DNA from: Botrimarina hoheduenensis
Lineage (GTDB): Bacteria > Planctomycetota > Planctomycetia > Pirellulales > Lacipirellulaceae
Direction of reading: 5' to 3'
NCBI RefSeq assembly: GCF_007859815.1
Contig: NZ_SJPH01000011.1
Location: 46,111 to 110,110 of the forward strand
DNA: 64,000 nt
The translations under genes and the position numbers were made by a program. Positions 43,542 through 51,390 of the stretch are shown piece after piece. The notes beneath the pieces are model-generated. The model had not been told where the DNA came from. It did not search any database and worked only from the letters and a program-made list of their open reading frames with translations. Within the stretch, counting starts at the first letter, position 1. Each line of letters starts with the position of its first letter.

Positions 43542-45340
43542 TTGACCGAATCCGGTGCGGCCGCCACAGAAGGGCGACACTCGCTCTAACGCTAGCGCTG
43601 GCGTGCAGCGGTCTGGTGGGTTTCGCTGCGCAACCAACCCGGCCCAATGTCGTCCTGATTTTGATTGACGACCTGAGCCACTACGGTGTGACCGCCTACG
43701 GCTCCAATCGCGTCAGCGAAGAGACGGGCCTGTTCAAGGAGCAGTTCGTCTCAACGCCGCGGATTGACCGCCTAGCGGCTGAAGGGCTCCGATGCACCTA
43801 TGCGCATGTCTACCCGCTGTGCGAGCCAACTCGCGTCGCGATACTCACGGGCCAGTACAACAGCCGAAACTTCGTACAACCCAAAGCGCTCCACGCCTCG
43901 CAGATCACGATCTCGGATCTGTTCAAACGGGCCGGCTACGCAACCGGCATCTTCGGCAAGTGGAAGCAGTCGCGTGGCACGGCGTCGATCCCCGGCAAGG
44001 ACTACCTCTATGAGTTCGGCTGGGACGAGTTCTGCTGCTTCGATGTTGTTGATCAGGGCAGTCGCTATCTCAATCCGAATTTAGTCATCAACGGCGAGGT
44101 GATCGACTTCGGCAAGAAAGGTAGCATCGACCCGGATACGGGGCGGCGATGGTACGGGCCCGACATTTGCAATCGGCAGTTGCTCGACTTCGTCCGACGG
44201 CATCGCGACGAGCCGTTCTTCGTCTATTACCCGATGCTGTTGGTGCATGATGAACACACCCCAACTCCTGACACCCATCCGTCGTCTGCCTTCGACAGGT
44301 TCTCGGACAAACCGTGCTACCAGAAGCCATGCCCCGGTGACGATCGAAGTTACTTCCCCGACATGCTGGCGTACACCGACAAGCTTATCGGGCGAGTGGT
44401 GGACGAGCTCGAACGCTTAGGCGTAAGGGACAACACGCTGATCCTTGTGATGGGGGACAACGGCACCAAAGAGCCATTCAGTCATCATTTAGCCGACGGG
44501 ACGGTCTACCCCGGCGGCAAAGGCGACACCAAGGACAACGGCACGCACGTACCGCTGATTTTGGCGCCGGGGAAGTCGCTAGGGACGAAGATCGAGGCAG
44601 GGGAAGGCGTCTACAAAGGCTTGGTTGACGTGGTCGATATTTTGCCGACGCTCTGTGAGGCGGCCGAAGTGCCGATTGCTGAGCAGCTGTCCATCGACGG
44701 GGTCAGTTTTTGGCCACAAGTGAAAGGACGCGGTGGCGAGCACCGCGACCACATCTACGCTTGGTACAACGCGAACACGCCCTGGACCGAGACACAGCAC
44801 CTGTTGCGCTACGCGTTCGATCGCAGCTTCAAGCGCTACGCCGAAAACCAGCGGTTCCGAGAGGGGCGGTTCTTCGACCTGCGCACCGACCTGCTTGAGC
44901 TAGCGGGCAACCGCGAAGAGCGCGTGGCGTGGGGGCATCGCCGCAGAAGCGGCCTCGACCCGGCCCTGCTCAACAAGGATCAGAGATCGGCCTACGCAAG
45001 ACTGGGCGCGGTTCTCGACGCCAATACGCTAGTGCCCGTGGAAACAGTCCGGATCGAGGCGTCGATCGCATCCGTCAAGGTCGGAGAGACCCGGCCGCTC
45101 CGGGCCGAAGTGAGCCCCGCCAACGCTATCCGCCGCAACCTGATCTGGGAGTCGAGCGACCCCGCCGTCGCTTCGGTCAACAAGTTCGGCGACCTTACCG
45201 CCCACGCTTCGGGCGAGGTCACAGTCACGGCGTACGCATGGGACGCCGCCGCGCCGGTCGCCACGGGCGGCGGCTCCGAGTACTCCCGAGCAGGCCCCCA
45301 GGACACCGTCCGGGTGCGAGTGGCCGCTGGAGTTAATTAA
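43538..45340 (+). CDS. Formylglycine-dependent sulfatase with C-terminal Ig-like (BIG2) domain
   Basis: GTG 43538 overlaps the KduI stop. The product has 600 residues with a signal peptide (ATLALTLALACSGLVGFAA). Metal ligands D44-D45 (LILIDDLSHYG) and the maturation motif C95-E-P-T-R are present, with GKWKQSRG in place of the usual GKWHxG. Residues about 505-590 (VRIEASIASVKVGETRPLRA, ASVNKFGDLTAHASGEVTVT) are a bacterial Ig-like domain 2, unusual on a sulfatase and probably for binding to polymer or surface. Last gene of the plus-strand operon; it ends exactly where the convergent P450 gene ends. Confidence 0.87.
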   Translation: MIDRIRCGRHRRATLALTLALACSGLVGFAAQPTRPNVVLILIDDLSHYGVTAYGSNRVSEETGLFKEQFVSTPRIDRLAAEGLRCTYAHVYPLCEPTRVAILTGQYNSRNFVQPKALHASQITISDLFKRAGYATGIFGKWKQSRGTASIPGKDYLYEFGWDEFCCFDVVDQGSRYLNPNLVINGEVIDFGKKGSIDPDTGRRWYGPDICNRQLLDFVRRHRDEPFFVYYPMLLVHDEHTPTPDTHPSSAFDRFSDKPCYQKPCPGDDRSYFPDMLAYTDKLIGRVVDELERLGVRDNTLILVMGDNGTKEPFSHHLADGTVYPGGKGDTKDNGTHVPLILAPGKSLGTKIEAGEGVYKGLVDVVDILPTLCEAAEVPIAEQLSIDGVSFWPQVKGRGGEHRDHIYAWYNANTPWTETQHLLRYAFDRSFKRYAENQRFREGRFFDLRTDLLELAGNREERVAWGHRRRSGLDPALLNKDQRSAYARLGAVLDANTLVPVETVRIEASIASVKVGETRPLRAEVSPANAIRRNLIWESSDPAVASVNKFGDLTAHASGEVTVTAYAWDAAAPVATGGGSEYSRAGPQDTVRVRVAAGVN

Positions 45341-46480
45341 CTAGCGACCGCAGAAGCGAACGCGGAGCGACTTGTATCCCACCTGTCGTGAGTACGACGA
45401 CTCCTGCTCAATCTCCGGCTCCGCGGCTATCAGATCTACACGCTCCACGCGATCGCAAACCGCGCGAAGCAATCCGCGCAGGATAGCCCGGGCTTGGTGC
45501 TGCCCAAGGCAGTTGTGTGGACCGAAACCGAAGCCTATGTGCGGGTTCGGTTTACGGTCGAGAATCACTTGATCTGGGGACCTGAAAACGGTCTCGTCGC
45601 GGTTGGCCGACGGCCAGCAGAGGCCGATCCGCCCGCCCGCAGCGACCTCGTGGCCTAGCACTTCGGTGGCGTGCGGACAGGTCCTAGTAATCACGGTGAG
45701 AGGGCTGACATACCGTACGAACTCTTCGGCTGCCGTGTTGATGCGGTTGGCGTCCTCACGGAGGAACTCGAGGGCTTCGGGGTGCTGGGCGACGTAAGCG
45801 ATGACGCCGCTCACGGTGTGGATGACCGTATCACGGCCCCCGGCGAACGCCATGTTGGCGAACCCGTGCTTCTCCTCGACGGTGAGCTTGCGTCCGCGGA
45901 ACTCGGCGCGGTTCAGTTCACTGAAGAAGTCGTCCCCCTTCGATTCGCGAGCCTCCTCGATCTTGGCGAGCAGGTAGCGATCCAGTTCCGATCCCTTCGG
46001 CCCCAACTCATTGTCGCGGAAGACATGGATGCCCCAACTGATCCACAGATCCGCTTCCGACTCATCAACGCCGAGCAACTGAGCAAGCCCGCGCGACTGA
46101 AGCGGCAACGCGAAGCCGCGCACGACCTCGACCTCCGCGGAGCCTAAACAGTCGTCGAGCAGGGAGTCGATGATCGCACCGATCCCGGCCTGGTACTCGG
46201 GCGCCTTAGGGCGTCGGAAACGCGGCTCAACGAGGGCGCGGTACTCGGTGTGGTCCGGCGGGTCGCTCTCGATCGGCAGCTGTCGAACGTCGCGGACGGC
46301 GGCCTCTGAGTGCAGAATGATCATCAACGGATTATCGTTGCTAAACGACTGAGTGTCGTTGCACACATCCTTGATGTCGCGCAGCCGGAGCAGCAGCGGA
46401 ACGTCTTGCCCCTCGGCCCGGACGAGCTTGACGCCATCGTGTCTTCGTTGTTCGCTGAACGGGTCGGCTGGATCGGTCAT
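45341..46480 (-). CDS. Cytochrome P450, probable 6-O-methyl-D-galactose demethylase
   Basis: ATG 46480 is preferred over the TTG at 46501; the product has 379 residues, normal for a soluble bacterial P450. The I-helix reads AFAGGRDTVI, a P450 acid-alcohol pair, and the haem-ligand loop reads FGFGPHNCLGQ with Cys at residue 324. It follows its ferredoxin gene by 41 bases. P450s with ferredoxin partners in porphyran loci of marine Bacteroidetes oxidatively demethylate 6-O-methyl-D-galactose, releasing formaldehyde. That substrate is inferred here from the agar/porphyran context and the ferredoxin pairing; no ferredoxin reductase gene is in the window. Confidence 0.85.
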   Translation of the reverse strand: MTDPADPFSEQRRHDGVKLVRAEGQDVPLLLRLRDIKDVCNDTQSFSNDNPLMIILHSEAAVRDVRQLPIESDPPDHTEYRALVEPRFRRPKAPEYQAGIGAIIDSLLDDCLGSAEVEVVRGFALPLQSRGLAQLLGVDESEADLWISWGIHVFRDNELGPKGSELDRYLLAKIEEARESKGDDFFSELNRAEFRGRKLTVEEKHGFANMAFAGGRDTVIHTVSGVIAYVAQHPEALEFLREDANRINTAAEEFVRYVSPLTVITRTCPHATEVLGHEVAAGGRIGLCWPSANRDETVFRSPDQVILDRKPNPHIGFGFGPHNCLGQHQARAILRGLLRAVCDRVERVDLIAAEPEIEQESSYSRQVGYKSLRVRFCGR

Positions 46481-46521
46481 GGACTCGCTCGATCGTTGCA
46501 AGATGGATTCGGCGTGCGCCG

Positions 46522-46833
46522 CTAGGAACGCACCACGCGGACGACGAGGCCGTCGAGTTCCGGAGACATCTCGATCTGGCAGCAGAGTCGGCTGTTCGCC
46601 GTGGCGCTTTGTTCGAAGTCGAGCACTTCGCGTTCTTCATCGGTAGCCGGCCCTGTTTTGTCGATCCAAGCGGGGTCGACTTGAACGTGGCAGGTGCCGC
46701 AAGAGCAAACGCCCCCACAATCTCCCTCAATCCCCTGGACCCCATGCTTGACGGCCAGGCTCATCAGGTCTCCTTCCGCGTCATCGATAGTGGTTGACTC
46801 GCCGTTTTGCGAAGTAAACGTGATCGTGGGCAT
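46522..46833 (-). CDS. [2Fe-2S] ferredoxin, adrenodoxin type (P450 electron donor)
   Basis: The product has 103 residues. The cluster ligands follow the adrenodoxin/putidaredoxin spacing C-x5-C-x2-C (CGGVCSCGTC) with the fourth Cys in SRLCCQIE. ATDEEREVLDFEQ corresponds to the acidic partner-binding helix region. It is the first gene of a two-gene unit with the P450 and should carry electrons to it. The start is 180 bases from the operator-like site at 47013. Confidence 0.9.
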   Translation of the reverse strand: MPTITFTSQNGESTTIDDAEGDLMSLAVKHGVQGIEGDCGGVCSCGTCHVQVDPAWIDKTGPATDEEREVLDFEQSATANSRLCCQIEMSPELDGLVVRVVRS

Positions 46834-47010
46834 AGCGGCTTGTCCGGCTAGAGCAGGCAGAATGAGCAGACTGATAGGTGGAGAAGGGGGGCAGAACTGG
46901 GCTCTTGCCCCCTTGGCTCGAGCAGCGCGGTAGGTTTCCGGCTGATCCGAGAACTTTTTTGATGGGACTGCGGTTGATTGCTTGACGCATCAAAATGAAC
47001 TGACTATCGT

Positions 47011-47026
47011 CGATTGTAGACAATCG
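47011..47026. promoter_or_regulatory. Operator candidate CGATTGTAGACAATCG
   Basis: Seven-base perfect inverted half-sites around AG; the inner 12 bases are identical to 31934-31945. It lies between the divergent ferredoxin/P450 unit (start 46833) and the PEP-CTERM gene (start 47117) and could control both. Confidence 0.65.
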
Positions 47027-47116
47027 CCTGTCAAGTCGGCGTCTACTTGTTTTACGTATGCAACTCTCGTCAGACCCCTGTTCTTCTCTCTCTGCTTCCT
47101 AGGAGCGACTACTGCG

Positions 47117-47851
47117 ATGACCCGTACTCTCTGTTTCGCGGCGCTTTTGGGCGCCGGCTGTGTTGCCAATGGCGCCACGCTAACCATTTCGGCCCTAGAT
47201 GTCCGCTCCAACGGCGTCTTCGGCCACGATGCCAACGTCGGCACAGCCGCTAGCCAGCAAGGAGGTAGCGGCACGGTCTTGATCAACGGCGGCAACCCAA
47301 CTGCCGCGGCCATACCTGCCGATCCCCTCGACATCCAGGTGATTTACTCGGGCCTGGACCTGGATGGAGACAGCACCCCTAACGACACCGTTACCTTCAC
47401 GCTAAGAGTGGCAAAGTTTGGAACGGATGGCGGGGCACTAAGAGCCTTCAACCAAGGTGTCGATACGGGCTTTGGGAACCTGAACGATGTTGAGGTCTCG
47501 ATGCTCAGCTGGTCAGGAACAACGACCGACTTCGGAGCCCCTATCGTTTTCGATGGTTTCACCGGAGCCGCTGCCGGAATGGGGGCTGGAGCTGCTTTCA
47601 CCAGAAACGTGGACATCAATGGCACGACCGTCAACCTAAGCACCACCGGTGCCGGATTCGAGTTTCCCATCGCAGCGCTAGATTTTCTGCCGGTACCGAC
47701 TGTGCGGTTCGACAACTCGGGCGGTACTGGTGGCAGTATCGTTGCGCGTCACTACGACCTGCAATTCAGTGCAAGTGCAATCCCTGAACCATCGACGTTT
47801 GTGCTCTTGGGCCTCGTGGCATGCGGCCTGGCCGCATGCCGGCGACGCTAA
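47117..47851 (+). CDS. Secreted PEP-CTERM protein of unknown function
   Basis: ATG 47117, with AGGAG eleven bases upstream and a signal peptide right after it (LCFAALLGAGCVANGA), is preferred over the longer frame from 46982, which would include the operator. The product has 244 residues. The body is Gly/Thr/Asp-rich and beta-sandwich-like with no family I recognise. The C-terminus is PEPSTFVLLGLVACGLAACRRR, a PEP-CTERM sorting signal. The shared palindrome upstream suggests co-regulation with the P450 pair and the agar genes. Confidence 0.75.
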   Translation: MTRTLCFAALLGAGCVANGATLTISALDVRSNGVFGHDANVGTAASQQGGSGTVLINGGNPTAAAIPADPLDIQVIYSGLDLDGDSTPNDTVTFTLRVAKFGTDGGALRAFNQGVDTGFGNLNDVEVSMLSWSGTTTDFGAPIVFDGFTGAAAGMGAGAAFTRNVDINGTTVNLSTTGAGFEFPIAALDFLPVPTVRFDNSGGTGGSIVARHYDLQFSASAIPEPSTFVLLGLVACGLAACRRR

Positions 47852-47997
47852 AGCAACGAAGTACGGTGCAACTTGTTGCTAAGTGCGATTTCATCGCTGT
47901 GAGAGTTCTCGATACTCGAACCAACGACTGAGTCGATGATCGCCCTGACCGGTTTGTTCGCGTTCCTCGACCGCAAGAAATGATCTGTCGCCCGATC

Positions 47998-48027
47998 GCC
48001 GAGACCCGCGCACCGGCGGGTCTCGGC
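47998..48027. terminator. Perfect 12-bp stem-loop, possible terminator
   Basis: GCCGAGACCCGC and GCGGGTCTCGGC pair around a six-base loop, 146 bases after the end of the PEP-CTERM gene. There is no T-run after it, so it may be a terminator of another kind or an RNA-stabilising hairpin. Confidence 0.4.
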
Positions 48028-48122
48028 TGGGCGATTATGAGTCGCCGAGATCGCGTCGTCGCGAATCTCGACAAACCGGCGAAAGATCGCTTGACGAGCT
48101 TGTCGGGACGGCTATCATCGAT

Positions 48123-48146
48123 ATTGTCGACGATATTGTCGACAAT
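48123..48146. promoter_or_regulatory. Tandem operator candidate, ATTGTCGACGAT then ATTGTCGACAAT
   Basis: Two 12-base sites directly abutting: the second (48135-48146) is a perfect palindrome, the first (48123-48134) has one mismatched pair. They lie about 160 bases before the gene at 48305. Core bases agree with sites at 22623, 31934 and 47013. Confidence 0.65.
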
Positions 48147-48304
48147 GGGCAATAGGCCGCGTCGGCGCTGAGATCTCTCATCAACTGCTTCTTAGCGACT
48201 CGCTAATCGGTGCTGGTTTCGCCAAAGAATCGACGCGGCAAGCGCGTCGGACGGCATGTGGTTGCACGAAACTCCTCCCCGCTTCCCTTCAGGACTAACC
48301 CCCA

Positions 48305-49768
48305 ATGACCCACGCTCGACTCTTGCTGCTCGTCGTCGCGCTGACAGCGACCACCGCACATTCGCAGGTCCTTTTCTCCTACGAAGACCTCGATCCCGAT
48401 GCCACGTCGCCGGTCGGGAACGGGTTAACAATTACGGACCTGTTTTTTGATGCCGGACGGCCCAATGTCGGCCAAGTCGACGTTGGCGCCGGGACCTCGC
48501 CCTTCATGTCGTTGTTGACCAGCCCAGCACAGATTGACGTAAGCTCGTACGTGGGTAAAGCCTTCTCGGGGTTCGCGGAGACCCTTATTCCCGCCTCCTC
48601 AACAATCAACACAGGCGACTCGGTCTACCTGCAGATCGACTATTTTAACGACGCTATTGGTGCAGCCGGCGCCGGGAATTTCGTCCGGTCGACGAATGGC
48701 TTTTACACCGAGGCGGCAGCGCGCGACACCTGGTTGCCACTTGCCCTCGACGGGATCGTGCCCGCGATGACGGACAACGGTAATCCGGTCGATCGCGCCG
48801 CCGTGAGCGTTGTCATCGCCGACGGCGGTTTTGCTGGTGGAACGCCAAACGATTCGGGACCAGGCGCCTTCGCACTGATCGATAATTTCAGCTACACGAT
48901 CTCCGAGCTGCCGCCGCCAAACCCGTTGTTCTACCAGAACGACGCTCCTTCTAGCGCAACGATGGGCCTGTCCGGTGTTCTGTTTGAGCCGGCGGTTGAT
49001 CCTCTGGATGCGTCCAACGATGTTGGGGAGGTGATCTTCGGCGGCGTGGCGAAGTTTTCGAATGTGAACATCGGTCCGCAGGTTCAAGTATCAGCCTTCG
49101 AAGGGCAGAAGTTTCGGGCCTCGTTTGACTATTTGATTCCGGCAGACACCGCTCTTGAGCCTGGTGAGGATGTCTTCTTTCTCCAGCTGGGCTTTAATGA
49201 CCCGATCAGCGCATCGCTTCCCCAGGGCGGGGGAAACACGGTTTCGGCGGGCTTTGCCGACATCGGCACCCTCAACGACGGCCAGTGGAGAACTCTAGAG
49301 ATTACGGGGACGATTCCCCCCGACAGCACCGGGGCCAGCATGCTGGTTGTCTTCCGCGATGACTTGCCCGGCGCCGATCCCGACACCTTCGGCTCGGGGA
49401 TGTTCATCGATAACGTCCGTTTCGAGGCCATCGAGGTGTTGGAGGGCGACTACAACAACGACGGATTGGTAGATGCCGCTGATTACACGCTATGGCGAGA
49501 TAACCTCGGCGCCGCCCCGCCTGCCGAGCCGTACGTTCGGGGAGACGCGATCAACCTTACGGGCGAGCGATCCATCAATTTCGCTGGCGACGGAATGAAT
49601 GGAGTAACTCAAGACGACTACCTTGTTTGGGCCAATGGCTACGGCGCAGCACCGGCATCGGCCGGCGTCGCTGTCCCCGAGCCAGCCTCAGGGCTGCTGC
49701 TACTCGTCGGCTTTGCTTCGGCCTCGTTGCGTCGGGCTGGGGTGGCCCGTCGCTTCGAGGCTGAATAG
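48305..49768 (+). CDS. Secreted protein with two CBM-like repeats, dockerin-like segment and PEP-CTERM anchor
   Basis: The product has 487 residues with a signal peptide (LLLLVVALTATTAHSQ). Two halves, about 19-200 and 205-380, have matching endings (ALIDNFSYTI and MFIDNVRFEA) and similar middles (GFAETLIPASSTINTGDSVY / ASFDYLIPADTALEPGEDVF), so an internal duplication of a carbohydrate-binding-like jelly roll is likely. A dockerin-like EF-hand pair follows (GDYNNDGLVDAADYTLWRDN), then the PEP-CTERM signal PEPASGLLLLVGFASASLRR. No catalytic motif is seen. Tandem operators upstream suggest it belongs to the agar regulon, perhaps as a surface glycan-binding protein. Confidence 0.75.
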   Translation: MTHARLLLLVVALTATTAHSQVLFSYEDLDPDATSPVGNGLTITDLFFDAGRPNVGQVDVGAGTSPFMSLLTSPAQIDVSSYVGKAFSGFAETLIPASSTINTGDSVYLQIDYFNDAIGAAGAGNFVRSTNGFYTEAAARDTWLPLALDGIVPAMTDNGNPVDRAAVSVVIADGGFAGGTPNDSGPGAFALIDNFSYTISELPPPNPLFYQNDAPSSATMGLSGVLFEPAVDPLDASNDVGEVIFGGVAKFSNVNIGPQVQVSAFEGQKFRASFDYLIPADTALEPGEDVFFLQLGFNDPISASLPQGGGNTVSAGFADIGTLNDGQWRTLEITGTIPPDSTGASMLVVFRDDLPGADPDTFGSGMFIDNVRFEAIEVLEGDYNNDGLVDAADYTLWRDNLGAAPPAEPYVRGDAINLTGERSINFAGDGMNGVTQDDYLVWANGYGAAPASAGVAVPEPASGLLLLVGFASASLRRAGVARRFEAE

Positions 49769-49813
49769 ACCTTTGCAGTTAATTTCGGTTTTGGCGCCAT
49801 TCAGAGCGACTGT

Positions 49814-49855
49814 GGCAACCGGCTCGATTGGAGCGAGCCGGCTGCCGCTCTTTTT
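49814..49855 (+). terminator. Rho-independent terminator
   Basis: GGCA-A-CCGGCTCG pairs with CGAGCCGG-C-TGCC around a seven-base loop, with a single mismatch, followed by GCTCTTTTT. It lies 46 bases after the end of the 48305 gene and before the pseudopilin gene. Confidence 0.75.
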
Positions 49856-49887
49856 CTCTCTCTTATCGTTAACACAGAGCCCCCCCC

Positions 49888-50913
49888 ATGGCCAATATCT
49901 CGCTGACGGACGCCGGCCGGCCAGCCAATGCACACCGGCGCGCGTTCACGCTCGTCGAACTCCTCGTCGTCATCGCGATCATTGGGATCCTGGTCGCCCT
50001 GCTGCTGCCCGCCGTTCAAGCGGCCCGCGAAGCAGCGCGTAGGTCGCAGTGCCTAAATAACTGCAAGCAGATCGTGCTCGCCACCCTAAACTATGAAGCA
50101 ACCAACCAGACACTTCCAGCAGGAGCTATACATTGGCTGCCGGGCGGCGCTGGCTTCCAGCGTAAGGTCGGCCTGCTCGCTAAAATCCTCCCCTACGCGG
50201 AAGACGCAACAATACATGGCCTGCTCGACTTCGACGATCCGAACGGTACGGAGTTGCAGAAGATCGAGGGCACGGAGACCTATATCGCGTCGATTCCAAT
50301 CGCTATGTACGCCTGCCCGAGTGACGATACTCCGCTTACCGGCAACAATGACGGTAACGATGGTGGCGTAAGATTCCCCCGGGCCAAGACCAACTACGTT
50401 GGGTCCATGGGGTCCGAGAAGTTCGTGGGATCGGGCAACCCTGCTGCCAGGTGTACGCTTGGCTTCTCGGAGTACAACAGGGTGGCCCTAGACACAACTA
50501 CGGACGTTCCGACGCGGGCGGACGACATTTCCGGAGTGTTTTCTAGGCACGACGTGCCGGTAAAGTTGAAGCAGATTACTGACGGGTTGTCGAAAACTAT
50601 CTTCTTCGGAGAAGTTCGCCCCAGTTGCTCTGTTCACGTCTCGTCTGGCTGGAACAGCTCGAACAATCTCTGCGGTCTGGCTCGAACTACTATTCCGATC
50701 AACTTCGATACTTGCGCTACAGACTCACCCGACGACTGCGCCCAGTGGAACAATTGGGTTACGGAGTGGGGATTCAAGTCGCCACATCCGGGTGGTGCCC
50801 ACTTCGGGTTTGGAGATGGCAGCGCAAAGCTTTTGAATGATGATATCGAATTCGAGACCGTCTACCAGTACCTCGGCGACAAGGCAGATGGGTTCCCCAT
50901 CGGTGCTTTCTGA
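49888..50913 (+). CDS. DUF1559 pseudopilin-like protein
   Basis: The product has 341 residues. A type IV prepilin-like N-terminus (RRAFTLVELLVVIAIIGILV) with the conserved Glu at +5 is followed by ALLLPAVQAAREAARRSQC, the standard start of planctomycete DUF1559 proteins, and the C-terminal H-x-G-G-x-x-F-x-x-x-D-G motif (PHPGGAHFGFGDGSAKLL). DUF1559 proteins occur in large paralogous numbers in planctomycetes; they are thought to form surface fibres or pseudopili, possibly for handling macromolecules. It lies directly upstream of a small lipoprotein and GH86 paralogue 2, with short gaps. Confidence 0.9.
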   Translation: MANISLTDAGRPANAHRRAFTLVELLVVIAIIGILVALLLPAVQAAREAARRSQCLNNCKQIVLATLNYEATNQTLPAGAIHWLPGGAGFQRKVGLLAKILPYAEDATIHGLLDFDDPNGTELQKIEGTETYIASIPIAMYACPSDDTPLTGNNDGNDGGVRFPRAKTNYVGSMGSEKFVGSGNPAARCTLGFSEYNRVALDTTTDVPTRADDISGVFSRHDVPVKLKQITDGLSKTIFFGEVRPSCSVHVSSGWNSSNNLCGLARTTIPINFDTCATDSPDDCAQWNNWVTEWGFKSPHPGGAHFGFGDGSAKLLNDDIEFETVYQYLGDKADGFPIGAF

Positions 50914-50928
50914 GTACCTCTTCTGACG

Positions 50929-51390
50929 ATGGCGATCAGCGTGAGCAAACATGAGATCATTTGGTTCTACTGCCTGGTCGCTGCTGTGCTGGCTGGTTGT
51001 GGGCAGAGTGACTTTGCGCCGGTGAGTGGCGTCGTTACCTACAACGGTTCGCCGCTCGGCGGCGCGACAGTAACTTTTAGGCCCGTTGACGGCAGGCAGT
51101 TTAGCTACGCCGTTACAAGCGAGGACGGAACCTATCAACTCGTCGTCTCCGGAGCGGGTGGGCATACAGGCGCAGTTGTGGGCGAACACCGCGTCAAAGT
51201 TACCGCCGTCGCGGAGCCGTCTAACAAAGAGGGAGCTGAATCGGACCTAGGCTCGCTCGCCCAAATCGGGCAGGAAGTGAAAGTCCGCTACTTGGTTCCT
51301 CAAAAGTACGACGCTTTTGAGACTTCCGGTCTTACGTGCGTTGTGAGCCGCAGGGGGACCAACGCGGCGAACTTCGAGCTCACAGAATAA
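50929..51390 (+). CDS. Small lipoprotein with transthyretin/carboxypeptidase-regulatory-like domain
   Basis: The product has 153 residues. A lipobox (AAVLAGCGQ) ends the leader; the mature part (VSGVVTYNGSPLGGATVTF, GTYQLVV) is the Ig-like regulatory domain that commonly follows DUF1559 genes in planctomycetes. The TAA overlaps the ATG of GH86 paralogue 2 by one base, so the two are translationally coupled. Function unknown. Confidence 0.8.
   Translation: MAISVSKHEIIWFYCLVAAVLAGCGQSDFAPVSGVVTYNGSPLGGATVTFRPVDGRQFSYAVTSEDGTYQLVVSGAGGHTGAVVGEHRVKVTAVAEPSNKEGAESDLGSLAQIGQEVKVRYLVPQKYDAFETSGLTCVVSRRGTNAANFELTE

Noticed and set aside
45331..45342. Palindrome AGTTAATTAACT between convergent genes
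   Set aside because: Made up largely of the two stop codons of the convergent sulfatase and P450 genes; too short and without a T-run for a terminator.
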